Shown: positions 44,306-54,560, numbered from the stretch's first letter. The stretch is 64,000 bases of DNA from Bacillus sp. FJAT-26390 (GCF_001682865.1 NZ_MAQX01000022.1:248001-312000), one strand, 5' to 3'. The notes: generated from the letters alone by a model not told the origin. Translations and numbers: made by a program.

Positions 44306-46372
44306 ATGACCAAGCTTTTGTCCAACTATGTAAACCGTGACTTAAGTTGGATCGAGTTCAACCGAAGAGTTCTTCAAGAGGCCCAGGATCTCAGCAATCC
44401 TTTGCTGGAGCGAGCTAAGTTTTTGGCGATTGTATCCAGCAATTTGGACGAATTCATGAGCGTGCGGGTTGCAGGCATACAAATGCAGATGAGAGCAGGT
44501 TTATCGAAAACCGATTTTACCGGCTACACGCCGTCGGGCCTATGGAAAAGATTGATTAAGCGAGCTACGCAAATGGTTCATGATCAATACCGTACTTACA
44601 GAGAAGTATTTCGCAGCTTAAGCCGCGAAGGGATTTTTATCCGTTCGATCGATGAGCTGAATGCAACGCAAACGAAGGCGGTCTCGGATTATTTTCACGA
44701 AATTGTATTTCCTGTGCTTACGCCGATGGCTGTTGATCAGAGCAGGCCTTTCCCGCTCGTACATACGAAAGAGCTTTATTTAGCTGTGCTGCTGAGGCGA
44801 GAGGATGATCCTTCTGAGGAGGAGCCGCTCTTTGCTATCGTGCAGGTACCATCCATTTTGCCGAGGTTCGTTCCCGTTCCGGGAAGAATTAACAGCAAAA
44901 AGACGGAGTTTGTCCTGCTTGAGGATTTAATCGAGCAATTCATTGATACGTTATTCAATGGTTATATTCCGTTTTCCGTCAACCCGTTCAGGCTGACTCG
45001 CGATGCCGATATTACGCTGAATGAGGAGGATGCAGAGGATCTGCTAGAGGAGATCGAGAAGGAGCTGCGCCGCCGTCGTTGGGGCATACCGGTTAGGCTT
45101 GAGGTGGCGAAGGGCATGCATCCCTATGCGCTCGACATGCTTACGGAAGAGCTGGAAATTGAAGATAATTTATTCGAAATTGACGGTCCGCTTGATTTGA
45201 GCTTCCTGATGAAGTTCGCAGGCGCCGTACCAGGCAATGATAATTTGCGATATGAGAAGCTGGAGCCTGTCTATCCAAGGGAATTTGATGATACGGACGA
45301 TATGTTCGAGGTTATCCGTCAACGCGATGTGTTGATGTATCACCCATACGAGTCGTTTGACGCCGTTAATGATTTTGTCATGCAGGCAGCTTATGATCCG
45401 GATGTGCTTGCGATCAAAATGACGCTGTACCGCGTCAGCGGCCAATCTGCGCTTGTCCAAGCGCTTGCCAAGGCTGGCGAAGCAGGCAAGCAGGTAACGG
45501 TCGTCGTGGAGCTTAAGGCGAGGTTTGACGAGGAAAGAAACATCGCATGGGCACGCCAGCTGGAGAAAGCAGGCTGTCATGTTGTTTATGGATTAGTCGG
45601 TTTAAAGACACATGCCAAAATTTTACTCGTCGTCCGTCGTGAGCAAGGCACGCTTCGGCGTTATGTCCATGTCGGAACGGGCAACTACAATGACAGTACG
45701 GCTACCTTGTATACGGATATTGGACTATTTACTTCCCATCCCATTATTGGCGGGGACGCATCGGCGCTGTTCAACGAAGTAACCGGCTATTCAACGCCAT
45801 ATGAGTGGAAGGCTTTTGGCGTTGCGCCTTCGGATTTGAAGGAAAAGCTGTACCGGCTAATTGACCGGGAAAGAGCGAATGCAATTGAGGGAAAACCGGC
45901 GCGCATTATCGCGAAGATGAATTCGCTATCGAACCAAGAAATGATCGACAAGCTGTATGATGCCTCACAAGCCGGCGTGAAAATTGTGCTTATCGTTAGG
46001 GGAGTTTGCTGCTTGCGGCCGGGCGTGCCAGGACGCAGTGAAAATATTCAAGTGATCAGCATCGTTGACCGCTTCCTTGAGCACGCCAGAATCATGTATT
46101 TTTACAATGGCGGGGAAGAGGAAGTTTACTTATCGAGCGCGGACTGGATGACTCGCAACTTAACGCGGCGGATCGAGCTGATATGCCCTGTATTTGATGC
46201 GACGCTTAGGCAAATTTTAATCAAGATGCTCGAGCTTAATATCAATGATAATGTGAAGGCTCGCGAGCTGCAGTCGAACGGTACTTATGAACACATTTCC
46301 AGTGAAAATAAGCAGCCGTTCCGCAGTCAATTTGAGGCGAAGGTTATATCGTTGTGGAAGGGGCATGCATAG
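44306..46372 (+). CDS. ppk: Polyphosphate kinase (Ppk1)
   Basis: The 688-residue enzyme makes polyphosphate from ATP. It opens with NRDLSWIEFNRRVLQEA and contains FPVLTPMAVDQSRPFP, the segment for the autophosphorylated His (LKTHAKILLVVR, about residue 434), VHVGTGNYND and a C-terminal LSSADWMTRNLTRRIEL. The length fits Ppk1. CAGGAGGCG lies upstream of ATG 44306. The last 29 bases overlap, tail to tail, with the opposite-strand ppx gene. A PhoP-like box lies about 175 bases upstream. Confidence 0.94.
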   Translation: MTKLLSNYVNRDLSWIEFNRRVLQEAQDLSNPLLERAKFLAIVSSNLDEFMSVRVAGIQMQMRAGLSKTDFTGYTPSGLWKRLIKRATQMVHDQYRTYREVFRSLSREGIFIRSIDELNATQTKAVSDYFHEIVFPVLTPMAVDQSRPFPLVHTKELYLAVLLRREDDPSEEEPLFAIVQVPSILPRFVPVPGRINSKKTEFVLLEDLIEQFIDTLFNGYIPFSVNPFRLTRDADITLNEEDAEDLLEEIEKELRRRRWGIPVRLEVAKGMHPYALDMLTEELEIEDNLFEIDGPLDLSFLMKFAGAVPGNDNLRYEKLEPVYPREFDDTDDMFEVIRQRDVLMYHPYESFDAVNDFVMQAAYDPDVLAIKMTLYRVSGQSALVQALAKAGEAGKQVTVVVELKARFDEERNIAWARQLEKAGCHVVYGLVGLKTHAKILLVVRREQGTLRRYVHVGTGNYNDSTATLYTDIGLFTSHPIIGGDASALFNEVTGYSTPYEWKAFGVAPSDLKEKLYRLIDRERANAIEGKPARIIAKMNSLSNQEMIDKLYDASQAGVKIVLIVRGVCCLRPGVPGRSENIQVISIVDRFLEHARIMYFYNGGEEEVYLSSADWMTRNLTRRIELICPVFDATLRQILIKMLELNINDNVKARELQSNGTYEHISSENKQPFRSQFEAKVISLWKGHA

Positions 46373-47891
46373 CTGTATAGTCGAGGATCGGCGATACATT
46401 CCACAGCTTCTTGAATTCGGAGCTTAGCTCCTCGACCTCGCGGCGCTCGACAGCGAGCGTTCCGCGCGGTTGAATGGGCCGCAGCAGCAGCTGGTTGCCT
46501 GATAGTTGTACGTTCAGCTGTGCGATCGCCTGCGTCTCCGTTCGATCGAGCGCCGCTGACAGCTGAAGCAGTGAACCAAGCTTATAGATAACCTCGAGGT
46601 CGCTCTCGTTAAGCAGCTCCCTGTATTCGGATATGTGCTGGCGAGCTCGGCCTTTGCTTTTATATGAAGCGATAGCAGCTGTCATAATAATTTCCCGGTG
46701 GGTAAGCCCGTTTAGCTGGGAATTGATGATGAGATAAAACGAGTGTCTCGCATATTCGTAATAATCGATGGAAGCGCCGATGCGAAACAGCTGAGATGCT
46801 GTATCGAGCAGCACCCGCGTTTGAGGCGGCAAAGGGTGTACATAATTCAGCACATCGAAGAGCTCAAGCGCTATCCGGTTAACCTGCAGCACATGCTGCT
46901 TCGGCGCTGCCGGATGCAGGGCGCTCAAATTTCTTAGGCTGAATTTCAGTACATCATCCTGCTTCGGGTGATTCGGAAAACGAGTCGCGTGGAACAAGCC
47001 ATCGCGCAGGCCGGCACCGCATATTCGGTAATATGCCGATTTTGTTGCCCGGAACAAAACACGCAAAATAGCAACGCCAGGCACTACGACGTCGGCGCGG
47101 TCTTTGGACAAGCCTGGCAGCTTGCGCCTCTTATCAAGCGGCAGCTTGCGCATTTGATGGAACAGCTCATCGACCTGCTCATGTGTCGCGGGATAGTTAT
47201 GCGTTTGCGGAAATGGGTATTTATAAGCAGCCTGATGCATTTTGCCGAGCGCGCGAACGGTACCGCCTACTCCTACAAGCGGGAGCCCTGGCGTTTCGCC
47301 GATCCAAGGCTCGTTCCGAATGGCATCCGTCACGAGTGATTCTAACGCTCGTAAATCATCGTCCTGCAGCAATCCTTTCCCGCAAAAGCGCTTGTTAAGG
47401 CTTACACAGCCAAACGGAAAGGAAACCGAGCGAACGAGCGCGCGGTTGCGGAACAAAGAGAGCTCGGTGCTTCCGCCGCCGATATCGATTAAAAACCCGT
47501 CCCGTATATTAAGCGAGTTGATCATGCCGAGAAAACCGTAGGACGCTTCATCTTCGCCGGATAACAATTCGATGGTTAAGCCGGTTTCTGCTTTTATGCG
47601 ATGCAGAATTGCTGCACGGTTTTTGGCATTCCGAATAGCAGCCGTGGCGACCGCGCGAATATTGCTTGTATGATTATGTGTGCAAATCATGGTAAAATGG
47701 GTCAGTGTGTCGATTAGCTCCTCAATTGCTGTCCCCGGCAGTTCGCCGTTTTCATCAATTCGTTCGCTTAGCCTAGCTGGCCGTTTACTGCTATCAGCCA
47801 CTCGATGAGCACCATTTGCAGTCCTCTCGTATACGACGAGCCGGACGGAGTTGGAGCCTATGTCAATAATTCCGATGCGTTGTTCAGTCAT
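46344..47891 (-). CDS. ppx: Exopolyphosphatase, Ppx/GppA family
   Basis: The 515-residue protein has the two nucleotide-fold motifs of the Ppx/GppA family (IGIIDIGSNSVRLVVYE near the start and FLIDIGGGSTELSLF near residue 125) and a C-terminal HD-like domain from about residue 310. It would hydrolyse polyphosphate or (p)ppGpp. ATG 47891 has GGAGG 6 bases upstream; an extension to 47942 lacks one. It converges with ppk and their 3' ends overlap by 29 bases. Confidence 0.88.
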   Translation of the reverse strand: MTEQRIGIIDIGSNSVRLVVYERTANGAHRVADSSKRPARLSERIDENGELPGTAIEELIDTLTHFTMICTHNHTSNIRAVATAAIRNAKNRAAILHRIKAETGLTIELLSGEDEASYGFLGMINSLNIRDGFLIDIGGGSTELSLFRNRALVRSVSFPFGCVSLNKRFCGKGLLQDDDLRALESLVTDAIRNEPWIGETPGLPLVGVGGTVRALGKMHQAAYKYPFPQTHNYPATHEQVDELFHQMRKLPLDKRRKLPGLSKDRADVVVPGVAILRVLFRATKSAYYRICGAGLRDGLFHATRFPNHPKQDDVLKFSLRNLSALHPAAPKQHVLQVNRIALELFDVLNYVHPLPPQTRVLLDTASQLFRIGASIDYYEYARHSFYLIINSQLNGLTHREIIMTAAIASYKSKGRARQHISEYRELLNESDLEVIYKLGSLLQLSAALDRTETQAIAQLNVQLSGNQLLLRPIQPRGTLAVERREVEELSSEFKKLWNVSPILDYTAMHAPSTTI

Positions 47892-48074
47892 GTAGCGCCT
47901 CCAATGCGGCAAATTTTGCTCAGAAAGTTCTCTTTGTGACATTTTACCACTATATTCGTTTCTGTAAAAATAGTTTATGCTGCGGCTAAAAATAGAACGA
48001 ATAGGGAAAAATGCAGCTGGAGCATATGACGCAAAGCAGGAAAAGCCTAATCGAAAAAATTATTAATGATGTCG

Positions 48075-48089
48075 ATAAATCATTTTTAT
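48075..48089. promoter_or_regulatory. CcpC-type operator upstream of citZ
   Basis: ATAA, seven bases, TTAT matches the dyad recognised by CcpC, the citrate-responsive repressor of citB and citZ in Bacillus. It is centred about 54 bases before the predicted transcription start. Confidence 0.5.
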
Positions 48090-48100
48090 GTCTCTATTTG

Positions 48101-48129
48101 TTCACTTCACTGTCAAAATCATTTATGAT
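48101..48129 (+). promoter_or_regulatory. Putative sigma-A promoter of citZ
   Basis: TTCACT (48101-48106), a 17-base spacer and TATGAT (48124-48129). Start of transcription is expected near 48136, about 65 bases before the ATG. Confidence 0.55.
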
Positions 48130-48201
48130 TAAAGGTGATGGTACAAATAACGAACCTTTTTTATTGTTAACAAAGATATCCAAGTTAAAGGAGAGAGAAC
48201 G

Positions 48202-49314
48202 ATGACAGCAACTAAAGGCTTGGAAGGAATTGTCGCCGCGGCGTCGTCCATCAGCTCGATTATTGATGGCGTACTGACATACCGTGGAATCGATATTGAC
48301 GATCTTGCAGAAAACGCTACTTTTGAAGAGGTCGCATACTTGCTATGGTACGGTAAATTACCTAATCGTTCCGAGCTTGATGGTCTGCAAAAGCAGCTCG
48401 ATCAATATGCAGCAGTTCCACAAGGCGTACTTGATCAAATTAAACTATATCCAAAAGACACGAACTCGATGGCTGCACTGCGCACAGCAGTATCAAGCCT
48501 AGCATTGTACGATAGCTCCGCTAACGATATGACTCCTGAAGCGAATCAATTGAAAGCAATCAAATTGCAGGCTCAGCTGCCTACGATTATTGCTGCTTTT
48601 GCGCGTATTCGTCAAGGCAAAGAACCGGTAGCGCCTAAGCAAGGCGTATCAATCGCTTATAATTTCTTGTACATGCTTACTGGGAACGAGCCTGCTGAAG
48701 TAGCTGTTAAGGCACTTGATCAAGCGCTTGTTCTTCATGCTGACCACGAATTGAACGCTTCGACGTTTGCTGCGCGTGTTACTGTAGCAACATTGTCGGA
48801 CATTTATTCGGGCGTAACTTCCGCGATCGGCGCTTTGAAAGGCCCGCTTCACGGCGGCGCCAATGAAGCGGTTATGGTGATGCTGGAAGAAATCGGTTCG
48901 GCAGCTAACGTTGAGAGCTATATTAACAACGCGCTTGCGAACAAAGTTAAAATTATGGGCTTCGGCCACCGCGTTTACAAAAACGGCGATCCGCGCGCGA
49001 AGCATTTGCAAAAAATGTCACGCGAGCTCGGCAAGCTGACAGGCAATATGGAGCTTTACGAAATGTCTGTCAAAATCGAAGAATTGGTAACTGGGCAAAA
49101 GGGCTTGAAGCCAAACGTTGACTTCTACTCCGCATCCGTATACACGACGCTTGAAATCCCACGCGACCTGTTTACACCAATCTTTGCGATCAGCCGTGTA
49201 TCTGGGTGGAGCGCGCATATCCTTGAGCAATATCAAGATAACCGCTTGATTCGTCCGCGTGCGGACTATGTAGGGCCAGTTAACGCGAAGTACATTCCAA
49301 TCGAGCAGCGTTAA
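48202..49314 (+). CDS. citZ: Citrate synthase
   Basis: The 370-residue enzyme joins oxaloacetate and acetyl-CoA. It has the type II (short, Gram-positive) form, with the segments SIIDGVLTYRGIDIDDLAE, GPLHGGANEAVM and MGFGHRVYKNGDPRAKHL that carry the catalytic His residues, and the catalytic Asp segment NVDFYSASVYTTL. AAGGAGAGAG lies before ATG 48202. It is the first gene of a citZ-icd-mdh group. Confidence 0.95.
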   Translation: MTATKGLEGIVAAASSISSIIDGVLTYRGIDIDDLAENATFEEVAYLLWYGKLPNRSELDGLQKQLDQYAAVPQGVLDQIKLYPKDTNSMAALRTAVSSLALYDSSANDMTPEANQLKAIKLQAQLPTIIAAFARIRQGKEPVAPKQGVSIAYNFLYMLTGNEPAEVAVKALDQALVLHADHELNASTFAARVTVATLSDIYSGVTSAIGALKGPLHGGANEAVMVMLEEIGSAANVESYINNALANKVKIMGFGHRVYKNGDPRAKHLQKMSRELGKLTGNMELYEMSVKIEELVTGQKGLKPNVDFYSASVYTTLEIPRDLFTPIFAISRVSGWSAHILEQYQDNRLIRPRADYVGPVNAKYIPIEQR

Positions 49315-49349
49315 TCGTTCATTTAAGATACAATGGTTAAGGAGGACGA

Positions 49350-49385
49350 ATGCGAACGGGCTGTCGTTCTCCGCGACCAGTGTGA
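49350..49385 (+). other. Possible 11-codon upstream ORF before icd
   Basis: ATG CGA ACG ... TGA (MRTGCRSPRPV) is preceded by AAGGAGG 4 bases away, a strong ribosome site with no other gene to serve. It could be a leader peptide or chance. It lies 58 bases before the icd start. Confidence 0.25.
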
Positions 49386-49442
49386 TATAAAACTAATACA
49401 TACCTGCAACTGGCAGGTACCATTCCAAGGAGGATTTCATTC

Positions 49443-50738
49443 ATGGCACAGTTCGAAAAATTCGCGCTTCCAACAGAAGGCGAGCAAATCACAATTGATA
49501 ACGGCGTACTACAGGTACCTAATAACCCAATCATTCCTTTCATCGAAGGCGACGGCACAGGCCGCGACATCTGGAAAGCTTCGAAGCGCGCGCTTGATGC
49601 AGCGGTAGAAAAAGCTTACAACGGCGAGAAAAAAATCGCTTGGTACGAAGTATTTGCCGGCGAAAAAGCATTCAACGAATACGGCGAGTGGTTGCCTGCT
49701 GATACACTAACAGCAATCCGTGAATATATCGTAGCCATTAAAGGTCCTTTGACGACGCCTATCGGCGGCGGTATCCGTTCTTTGAACGTTGCCCTTCGTC
49801 AAGAGCTTGATCTTTACACTTGCCTGCGTCCAGTACGTTACTTCACTGGCGTTCCTTCCCCAGTAAAACGTCCTGAGCTGGTTGACATGGTTATTTTCCG
49901 TGAAAACACGGAGGACATCTACGCGGGCATCGAGTACCAAGAAGGTTCCGCAGAAGTGAAAAAAGTAATCGAGTTCCTTCAAAAAGAAATGGGAGCTAAC
50001 AAAATCCGCTTCCCTGAAACTTCCGGTATCGGCATCAAGCCAGTATCCAAAGAAGGCTCGCAACGTCTTGTTCGCGCAGCGATCGAGTATGCGATCAAAC
50101 ACGGCAAAAAATCCGTTACGCTTGTACACAAAGGCAACATCATGAAATATACAGAAGGCGCGTTCAAAAACTGGGGCTACGAAGTGGCTGAGCAAGAATT
50201 CGCTAACGAGACTTTCACATGGGGCGAATACGACCGCATTAAAGAAGCTCAAGGCACTGACGCTGCTAACCAAGCACAAAAAGATGCAGAAGCTGCAGGC
50301 AAGCTAATCGTTAAAGACGCTATTGCAGACATCGCTTTGCAACAAGTGCTTACACGTCCAACTGACTTCGATGTTATCGCAACATTGAACTTGAACGGCG
50401 ACTACCTGTCCGATGCACTAGCTGCACAAGTTGGCGGTATCGGTATCGCTCCAGGCGCTAACATCAACTACTTGACTGGTCATGCAATCTTCGAAGCTAC
50501 ACACGGCACAGCTCCTAAATACGCTGACCTTGACGTAGTAAACCCAGGTTCCGTAATCCTTTCCGGCGTAATGCTTCTTGAGCACCTAGGCTGGCAAGAA
50601 GCGGCTGACCTTATCTATAAAGGTATGGAAGCTTCGATCAACAACAAAACCGTAACTTATGACTTCGCTCGCTTGATGGAAGGCGCAACAGAAGTTAAAT
50701 GTTCCGCTTTCGCAGACGAAATCATCAAAAACATGTAG
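49443..50738 (+). CDS. icd: Isocitrate dehydrogenase (NADP+)
   Basis: The 431-residue enzyme oxidises isocitrate to 2-oxoglutarate. It matches the bacterial NADP-dependent family: [18 protein letters not shown] near the N-terminus, [20 protein letters not shown], the [14 protein letters not shown] substrate segment and [20 protein letters not shown] near the C-terminus. CAAGGAGG lies 8 bases before ATG 49443. Codon use is strongly biased, as expected for a highly expressed enzyme. A 480-base interval with repeats separates it from mdh. Confidence 0.95.
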   Translation: MAQFEKFALPTEGEQITIDNGVLQVPNNPIIPFIEGDGTGRDIWKASKRALDAAVEKAYNGEKKIAWYEVFAGEKAFNEYGEWLPADTLTAIREYIVAIKGPLTTPIGGGIRSLNVALRQELDLYTCLRPVRYFTGVPSPVKRPELVDMVIFRENTEDIYAGIEYQEGSAEVKKVIEFLQKEMGANKIRFPETSGIGIKPVSKEGSQRLVRAAIEYAIKHGKKSVTLVHKGNIMKYTEGAFKNWGYEVAEQEFANETFTWGEYDRIKEAQGTDAANQAQKDAEAAGKLIVKDAIADIALQQVLTRPTDFDVIATLNLNGDYLSDALAAQVGGIGIAPGANINYLTGHAIFEATHGTAPKYADLDVVNPGSVILSGVMLLEHLGWQEAADLIYKGMEASINNKTVTYDFARLMEGATEVKCSAFADEIIKNM

Positions 50739-50812
50739 TTTGATCTTCCGCTGAATAAGGGAACCGTTTGATCCCCATAATCTTTGTATGGCTTGCTTTT
50801 TCTTTATGTGTT

Positions 50813-50947
50813 GGTCTTGGTGGTATCGCGTCCCTCAGGTCTTGCAATCGTATCCCGCAGGTCTTGGTATCGCATCCCTCAGGTCTTGGAATCGCGTCCC
50901 GCAGGTCTTGGTATCGTGTCCCTCAGGTCTCGGAATCGCGTCCCGCA
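50813..50947. repeat. 22-bp tandem repeat array, six units
   Basis: Unit: GGTCTTGGTATCGCGTCCCTCA. The first copy is 25 bases (50813-50837); five copies of exactly 22 bases follow, starting at 50838, 50860, 50882, 50904 and 50926. Units alternate between GTATCG...CCTCA and GAATCG...CCGCA, so the larger period is 44 bases. All three + strand frames stay open across it because 22 is not a multiple of 3; I treat those ORFs as non-coding. Confidence 0.9.
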
Positions 50948-51060
50948 GGGACAGATTCCCCTCCACGCACAATCGTAAAGCGTGTCCAGCAGGGACGAAA
51001 GCGATCCATGCTCCAAAGCAGCGCAAACGCACCGGTCTTTCTCCTACGTTAGTCCAATTA

Positions 51061-51186
51061 GCGGGTGTCCAGAGGGCGCAGCGCCTTGGGGTCCTCCCTT
51101 GGAAGGGAGGATTTAGGAGGGTTCGATAACGCACTTTGGAGTTTTGGCTCCCTTAAAAAAAGGGGGTCAAAGGGGTCTCCCCTTTA
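51061..51186. repeat. Hairpin-rich intergenic block between icd and mdh
   Basis: Four separate palindromes are present: GGCGC-A-GCGCC (51075-51085), TCCTCCCTT-GG-AAGGGAGGA (51092-51111), CCCTT...AAGGG (about 51151-51165) and AAAGGGG-TCT-CCCCTTT (51169-51185). The last ends about 20 bases before the mdh Shine-Dalgarno. I recall similar GGGCGCAG...CTTGG...GGATTTAGG strings as dispersed elements in Paenibacillus-like genomes, but could not check this. Confidence 0.6.
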
Positions 51187-51217
51187 AAATAAGCAATGAT
51201 ACGGGAGGAATTACAAG

Positions 51218-52162
51218 ATGGCTATTAAGCGTAAAAAGATTACCGTCGTAGGAGCTGGCTTCACAGGCGCTACTACGGCATTAATGCTTGCTCAAAAAGA
51301 ACTTGGCGATGTTGTTCTTGTTGATATCGCGCCGCTTGAAAACCCAACAAAAGGTAAAGCGCTTGATATGCTTGAAGCAACTCCGGTACTTGGAGTAGAC
51401 GCTAACATCATCGGTACTTCCAACTATGAAGATGCAAAGGATTCCGATGTTGTCATCATCACAGCGGGTATCGCCCGTAAACCGGGCATGAGCCGTGACG
51501 ACCTTGTCAGCACTAACGCTGGCATCGTGAAATCCGTATGCGAAAACATCAAAGCGACGAGCCCTAACGCTTATGTCATCATCCTGAGCAACCCGGTTGA
51601 CGCTATGACTTACGCGGCATTCCAAACGCTTGGTTTCCCAAAAAACCGCGTAATCGGCCAATCCGGCGTTCTTGATACGGCTCGCTACTGCACATTTATT
51701 GCGCAAGAGCTTAACGTATCGGTTGAAGACGTTCGCGGCTTCGTGCTTGGCGGACATGGCGACGATATGGTTCCGCTCGTTCGTTATTCGAACGTTGGCG
51801 GCATTCCAATCGAGAAGCTTATCTCTGCTGAACGAATTGAAGCAATCGTACAGCGCGCTCGCGTTGGCGGCGGCGAAATCGTAAACTTGCTTGGCAACGG
51901 CAGCGCTTATTATGCGCCTGCAGCTTCGCTTGTTCAAATGACTGAAGCGATCCTGAAAGACAAAAAACGGATCATACCGGTTATCGCTTTGCTTGAAGGC
52001 GAGTACGGCTATGAAAACCTGTTTATGGGCGTTCCAACAATCATTGGCGGCGACGGCATCGAGAAAGTGCTTGAGCTTGATCTGACAGCCGAAGAGAAAG
52101 CTGCGCTTGATAAATCCGCTCAATCCGTTCGCAGCGTTATTCAAATCGTAACAGGCGAATAA
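51218..52162 (+). CDS. mdh: Malate dehydrogenase
   Basis: The 314-residue enzyme interconverts malate and oxaloacetate with NAD. It is an LDH-like malate dehydrogenase: [19 protein letters not shown] for the dinucleotide fold, [20 protein letters not shown] for the substrate loop (Arg residues), [10 protein letters not shown] and the catalytic His in [21 protein letters not shown] lies 11 bases before ATG 51218. It completes the citZ-icd-mdh group; a terminator follows. Confidence 0.95.
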   Translation: MAIKRKKITVVGAGFTGATTALMLAQKELGDVVLVDIAPLENPTKGKALDMLEATPVLGVDANIIGTSNYEDAKDSDVVIITAGIARKPGMSRDDLVSTNAGIVKSVCENIKATSPNAYVIILSNPVDAMTYAAFQTLGFPKNRVIGQSGVLDTARYCTFIAQELNVSVEDVRGFVLGGHGDDMVPLVRYSNVGGIPIEKLISAERIEAIVQRARVGGGEIVNLLGNGSAYYAPAASLVQMTEAILKDKKRIIPVIALLEGEYGYENLFMGVPTIIGGDGIEKVLELDLTAEEKAALDKSAQSVRSVIQIVTGE

Positions 52163-52200
52163 GCGGGCTTGCTCGCTGTTTATAAATGAATGCGTTTGGG

Positions 52201-52243
52201 AGGACCCTGACAGAATGCTGCCAGGGTCCTCTTGTTTATTTTT
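52201..52243 (+). terminator. Intrinsic terminator after mdh
   Basis: AGGACCCTGaCAG pairs with CTGcCAGGGTCCT around a 4-base loop and is followed by a T-rich stretch. Confidence 0.87.
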
Positions 52244-52261
52244 ACAGAGGAGGGATGAACA

Positions 52262-54415
52262 GTGATCGAACAAGCGAGGCAAGCTTTAAAACGAGTATAC
52301 GGCTATGACTCCTTCCGCAAGGGACAAGAGGATATAATAGGGGGCATATTGAACGGACGAGATACGCTGGCTATTTTGCCGACAGGCGGAGGTAAATCGA
52401 TCTGTTATCAAATTCCTTCGATGCTGCTGCCGGGAACGTCGCTTGTTATATCCCCGCTCATATCGCTCATGAAGGATCAGGTGGATGCGCTAAGGCGTGT
52501 CGGGGTATCTGCAGCGTTTCTAAACAGCTCGCTCGGAGCGGCGGAATACCGGGATGTGATGCGAAGCGCGATGCAGGGCGAATATAAGCTGCTTTACGTA
52601 GCGCCTGAGCGGCTTGATGCGCCGATGTTCCAGTCGCTATCCGAGCAGCTGCAGATCCCTCTTATCGCCATAGACGAGGCCCACTGCGTATCTCAATGGG
52701 GACATGACTTTAGGCCAAGCTACCGGCAGCTAGCAGGATGGATTGCGAGAATGAAGGATCGGCCGCTTGTGGCTGCTTTTACGGCTACGGCAACCAACGA
52801 GGTTGCGCTCGATATTTCAGAAATGCTCAAGCTTCGTGATCCGAGCGTTTTCGTAACCGGTTTTGCTAGGCCGAACCTATCGCTCTCCGTCGTAACGGGC
52901 GTAGACAAGAAAAAATTTCTTGAGAGTTATGTAGCGGAGCGCAAGGAGCAATCGGGCATTATTTATGCGGCTACAAGAAAAGAAGTCGAGAATGTATATG
53001 AGCAGCTTACGAGCAGAGGCATACAAGCCGGGAAATACCACGGAGGTCTCTCCGATGTAGAGCGTGCCGATACGCAAGAGAAGTTTAGGTTTGATGATAT
53101 TCGCGTCATGGTCGCGACGAACGCTTTTGGCATGGGAATCGATAAACCGAACGTCCGCTACGTGCTGCACTGGCAAATGACCAGCGATATTGAATCGTAC
53201 TACCAAGAGGCGGGCCGCGCGGGACGGGACGGAGAGGAAAGTGAATGTATTCTCCTGTTCGAGCCAGCCGATATGCAGGTTCAACGCTTCCTGATTGAGC
53301 AAGGCACCGGGGATACGGACCGCAAGTCGATTCAGCTCTCCAAGCTGCATACGATGATGAATTACAGCCGAACGCAGCGCTGCTTGCAGCAGTTTATCGT
53401 CGATTATTTTGGCGAGACCGGCGTAGAGGCATGCGGCAAATGCAGCAGCTGCCTGGATAAGAGCGAGCCGGTTAACCGGACGGAGGAGGCGAAGATGGCG
53501 CTCTCCTGTGTCGGGCGAATGAAAGGCCGCTTCGGCGTTACGATGGCAGCGAAGGTGCTCAAAGGCTCGCGCGACAAACGATTGCTTGAATTCGGGCTTG
53601 ACCGCTTGTCGACCTACGGACTGATGCGCCATTTGCCGGAGAAGGAAATCGCGGATTGGCTTTATTGGCTCGTCTCGGAAGGTTACTTAAAGCTAAGCGA
53701 CGGGCAATATCCAGTCGTATCGTTAACCGCCAATGCCCTGCCGGTCTTAGAAGGCCGCGAACCGATTATGCAAAGAGTACGTGCGACTGTCCGGCAAACG
53801 GCATCTGCCGATTACGCGAATGCTTCTCCGCTATTCGATGCGCTTAAGCAGTGGCGCAAAGAGAAAGCAGCGGTGGAAGGCGTGCCGCCGTTCATGCTGT
53901 TTTTTGACGCGACGCTTCGAGAAATTGCCAACGTACAGCCGCAAACGGTGGATCAGCTGTTAGGGGTGAAAGGGATTGGATCCGCGAAAGCGGAGAAATA
54001 CGGCGAAGGCTTGCTTGCCGTCATTCATTCGTTTGGCGGCGAGGGGCAGCCGGCCGCAAACGTTGCGGCAGCATCCAAGGAGACTGCCGCTTCCGGTAAA
54101 CGGTCATCAAGCGACGAGGAGCCTAGTTATTTGACTACGCTTGCCCGGTTTCAAGCAGGCTTGGAGCCAGATGAGATTGCCAAGGAGCGAGGGCTGAGCA
54201 AGGTAACGGTAGAGGGGCATTTAATTCGCTGCGCCGACGAGGGAGAAGAGATTGATTGGAGCCGCATTATTCCTGCCGAATACGAGCAGCTGATCGTAGA
54301 AGCGATCGGAGAGCTTGGGAATGAAAAGCTGCGGCCAATTAAAGACGCATTGCCTGAGGACGTGACTTATTTCGCCATTCATGGGGTTATGAGTAAATAT
54401 GGATTTAAAGCTTAA
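52262..54415 (+). CDS. recQ: ATP-dependent DNA helicase RecQ
   Basis: The 717-residue protein has the superfamily 2 helicase motifs [12 protein letters not shown] (about residue 39), [26 protein letters not shown] (about 137), FTATAT and [22 protein letters not shown], then a Zn-binding RQC region (CLQQ, CGKCSSC), an HRDC domain (about 520-590) and a helix-turn-helix tail. It starts with GTG 52262 behind GGAGGGATGAACA. RecQ unwinds DNA in recombination and fork repair. Its tail resembles the C-terminus of the stand-alone HRDC protein at 9783. Confidence 0.94.
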   Translation: MIEQARQALKRVYGYDSFRKGQEDIIGGILNGRDTLAILPTGGGKSICYQIPSMLLPGTSLVISPLISLMKDQVDALRRVGVSAAFLNSSLGAAEYRDVMRSAMQGEYKLLYVAPERLDAPMFQSLSEQLQIPLIAIDEAHCVSQWGHDFRPSYRQLAGWIARMKDRPLVAAFTATATNEVALDISEMLKLRDPSVFVTGFARPNLSLSVVTGVDKKKFLESYVAERKEQSGIIYAATRKEVENVYEQLTSRGIQAGKYHGGLSDVERADTQEKFRFDDIRVMVATNAFGMGIDKPNVRYVLHWQMTSDIESYYQEAGRAGRDGEESECILLFEPADMQVQRFLIEQGTGDTDRKSIQLSKLHTMMNYSRTQRCLQQFIVDYFGETGVEACGKCSSCLDKSEPVNRTEEAKMALSCVGRMKGRFGVTMAAKVLKGSRDKRLLEFGLDRLSTYGLMRHLPEKEIADWLYWLVSEGYLKLSDGQYPVVSLTANALPVLEGREPIMQRVRATVRQTASADYANASPLFDALKQWRKEKAAVEGVPPFMLFFDATLREIANVQPQTVDQLLGVKGIGSAKAEKYGEGLLAVIHSFGGEGQPAANVAAASKETAASGKRSSSDEEPSYLTTLARFQAGLEPDEIAKERGLSKVTVEGHLIRCADEGEEIDWSRIIPAEYEQLIVEAIGELGNEKLRPIKDALPEDVTYFAIHGVMSKYGFKA

Positions 54416-54532
54416 ACCGGCTCGGAACAGCTTGTCAGACAGCACAAATGGCAAAGTGTGAAAACTTCGGGAACGAATCGCCATGAAATCAGCAAAAAAG
54501 GCTATAAATCAACGGATTGATAGCGTGATCAT

Positions 54533-54560
54533 TTGAAAAAAATCTCGTTTCTGATAAACT
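54533..54560 (+). promoter_or_regulatory. Putative sigma-A promoter
   Basis: TTGAAA (54533-54538), a 16-base spacer and TAAACT (54555-54560) lie about 70 bases before the membrane-protein start. Confidence 0.55.

Noticed and set aside
49386..49442. ACCTGC...GCAGGT hairpin before icd as a terminator
   Set aside because: Only about six base pairs and no T-run; probably chance or a weak structure.
50813..50947. CRISPR array
   Set aside because: The repeats are directly adjacent with no unique spacers, and no cas genes are present.
50768..51134. Overlapping ORFs in all three + frames (and one on the minus strand) across the icd-mdh interval
   Set aside because: They arise from a 22-bp repeat that is open in every frame; no ribosome site or family resemblance was seen.
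51281..52282. 333-residue minus-strand ORF opposite mdh
   Set aside because: It is the antisense of a well-recognised gene with biased codon use and has no family motif of its own.
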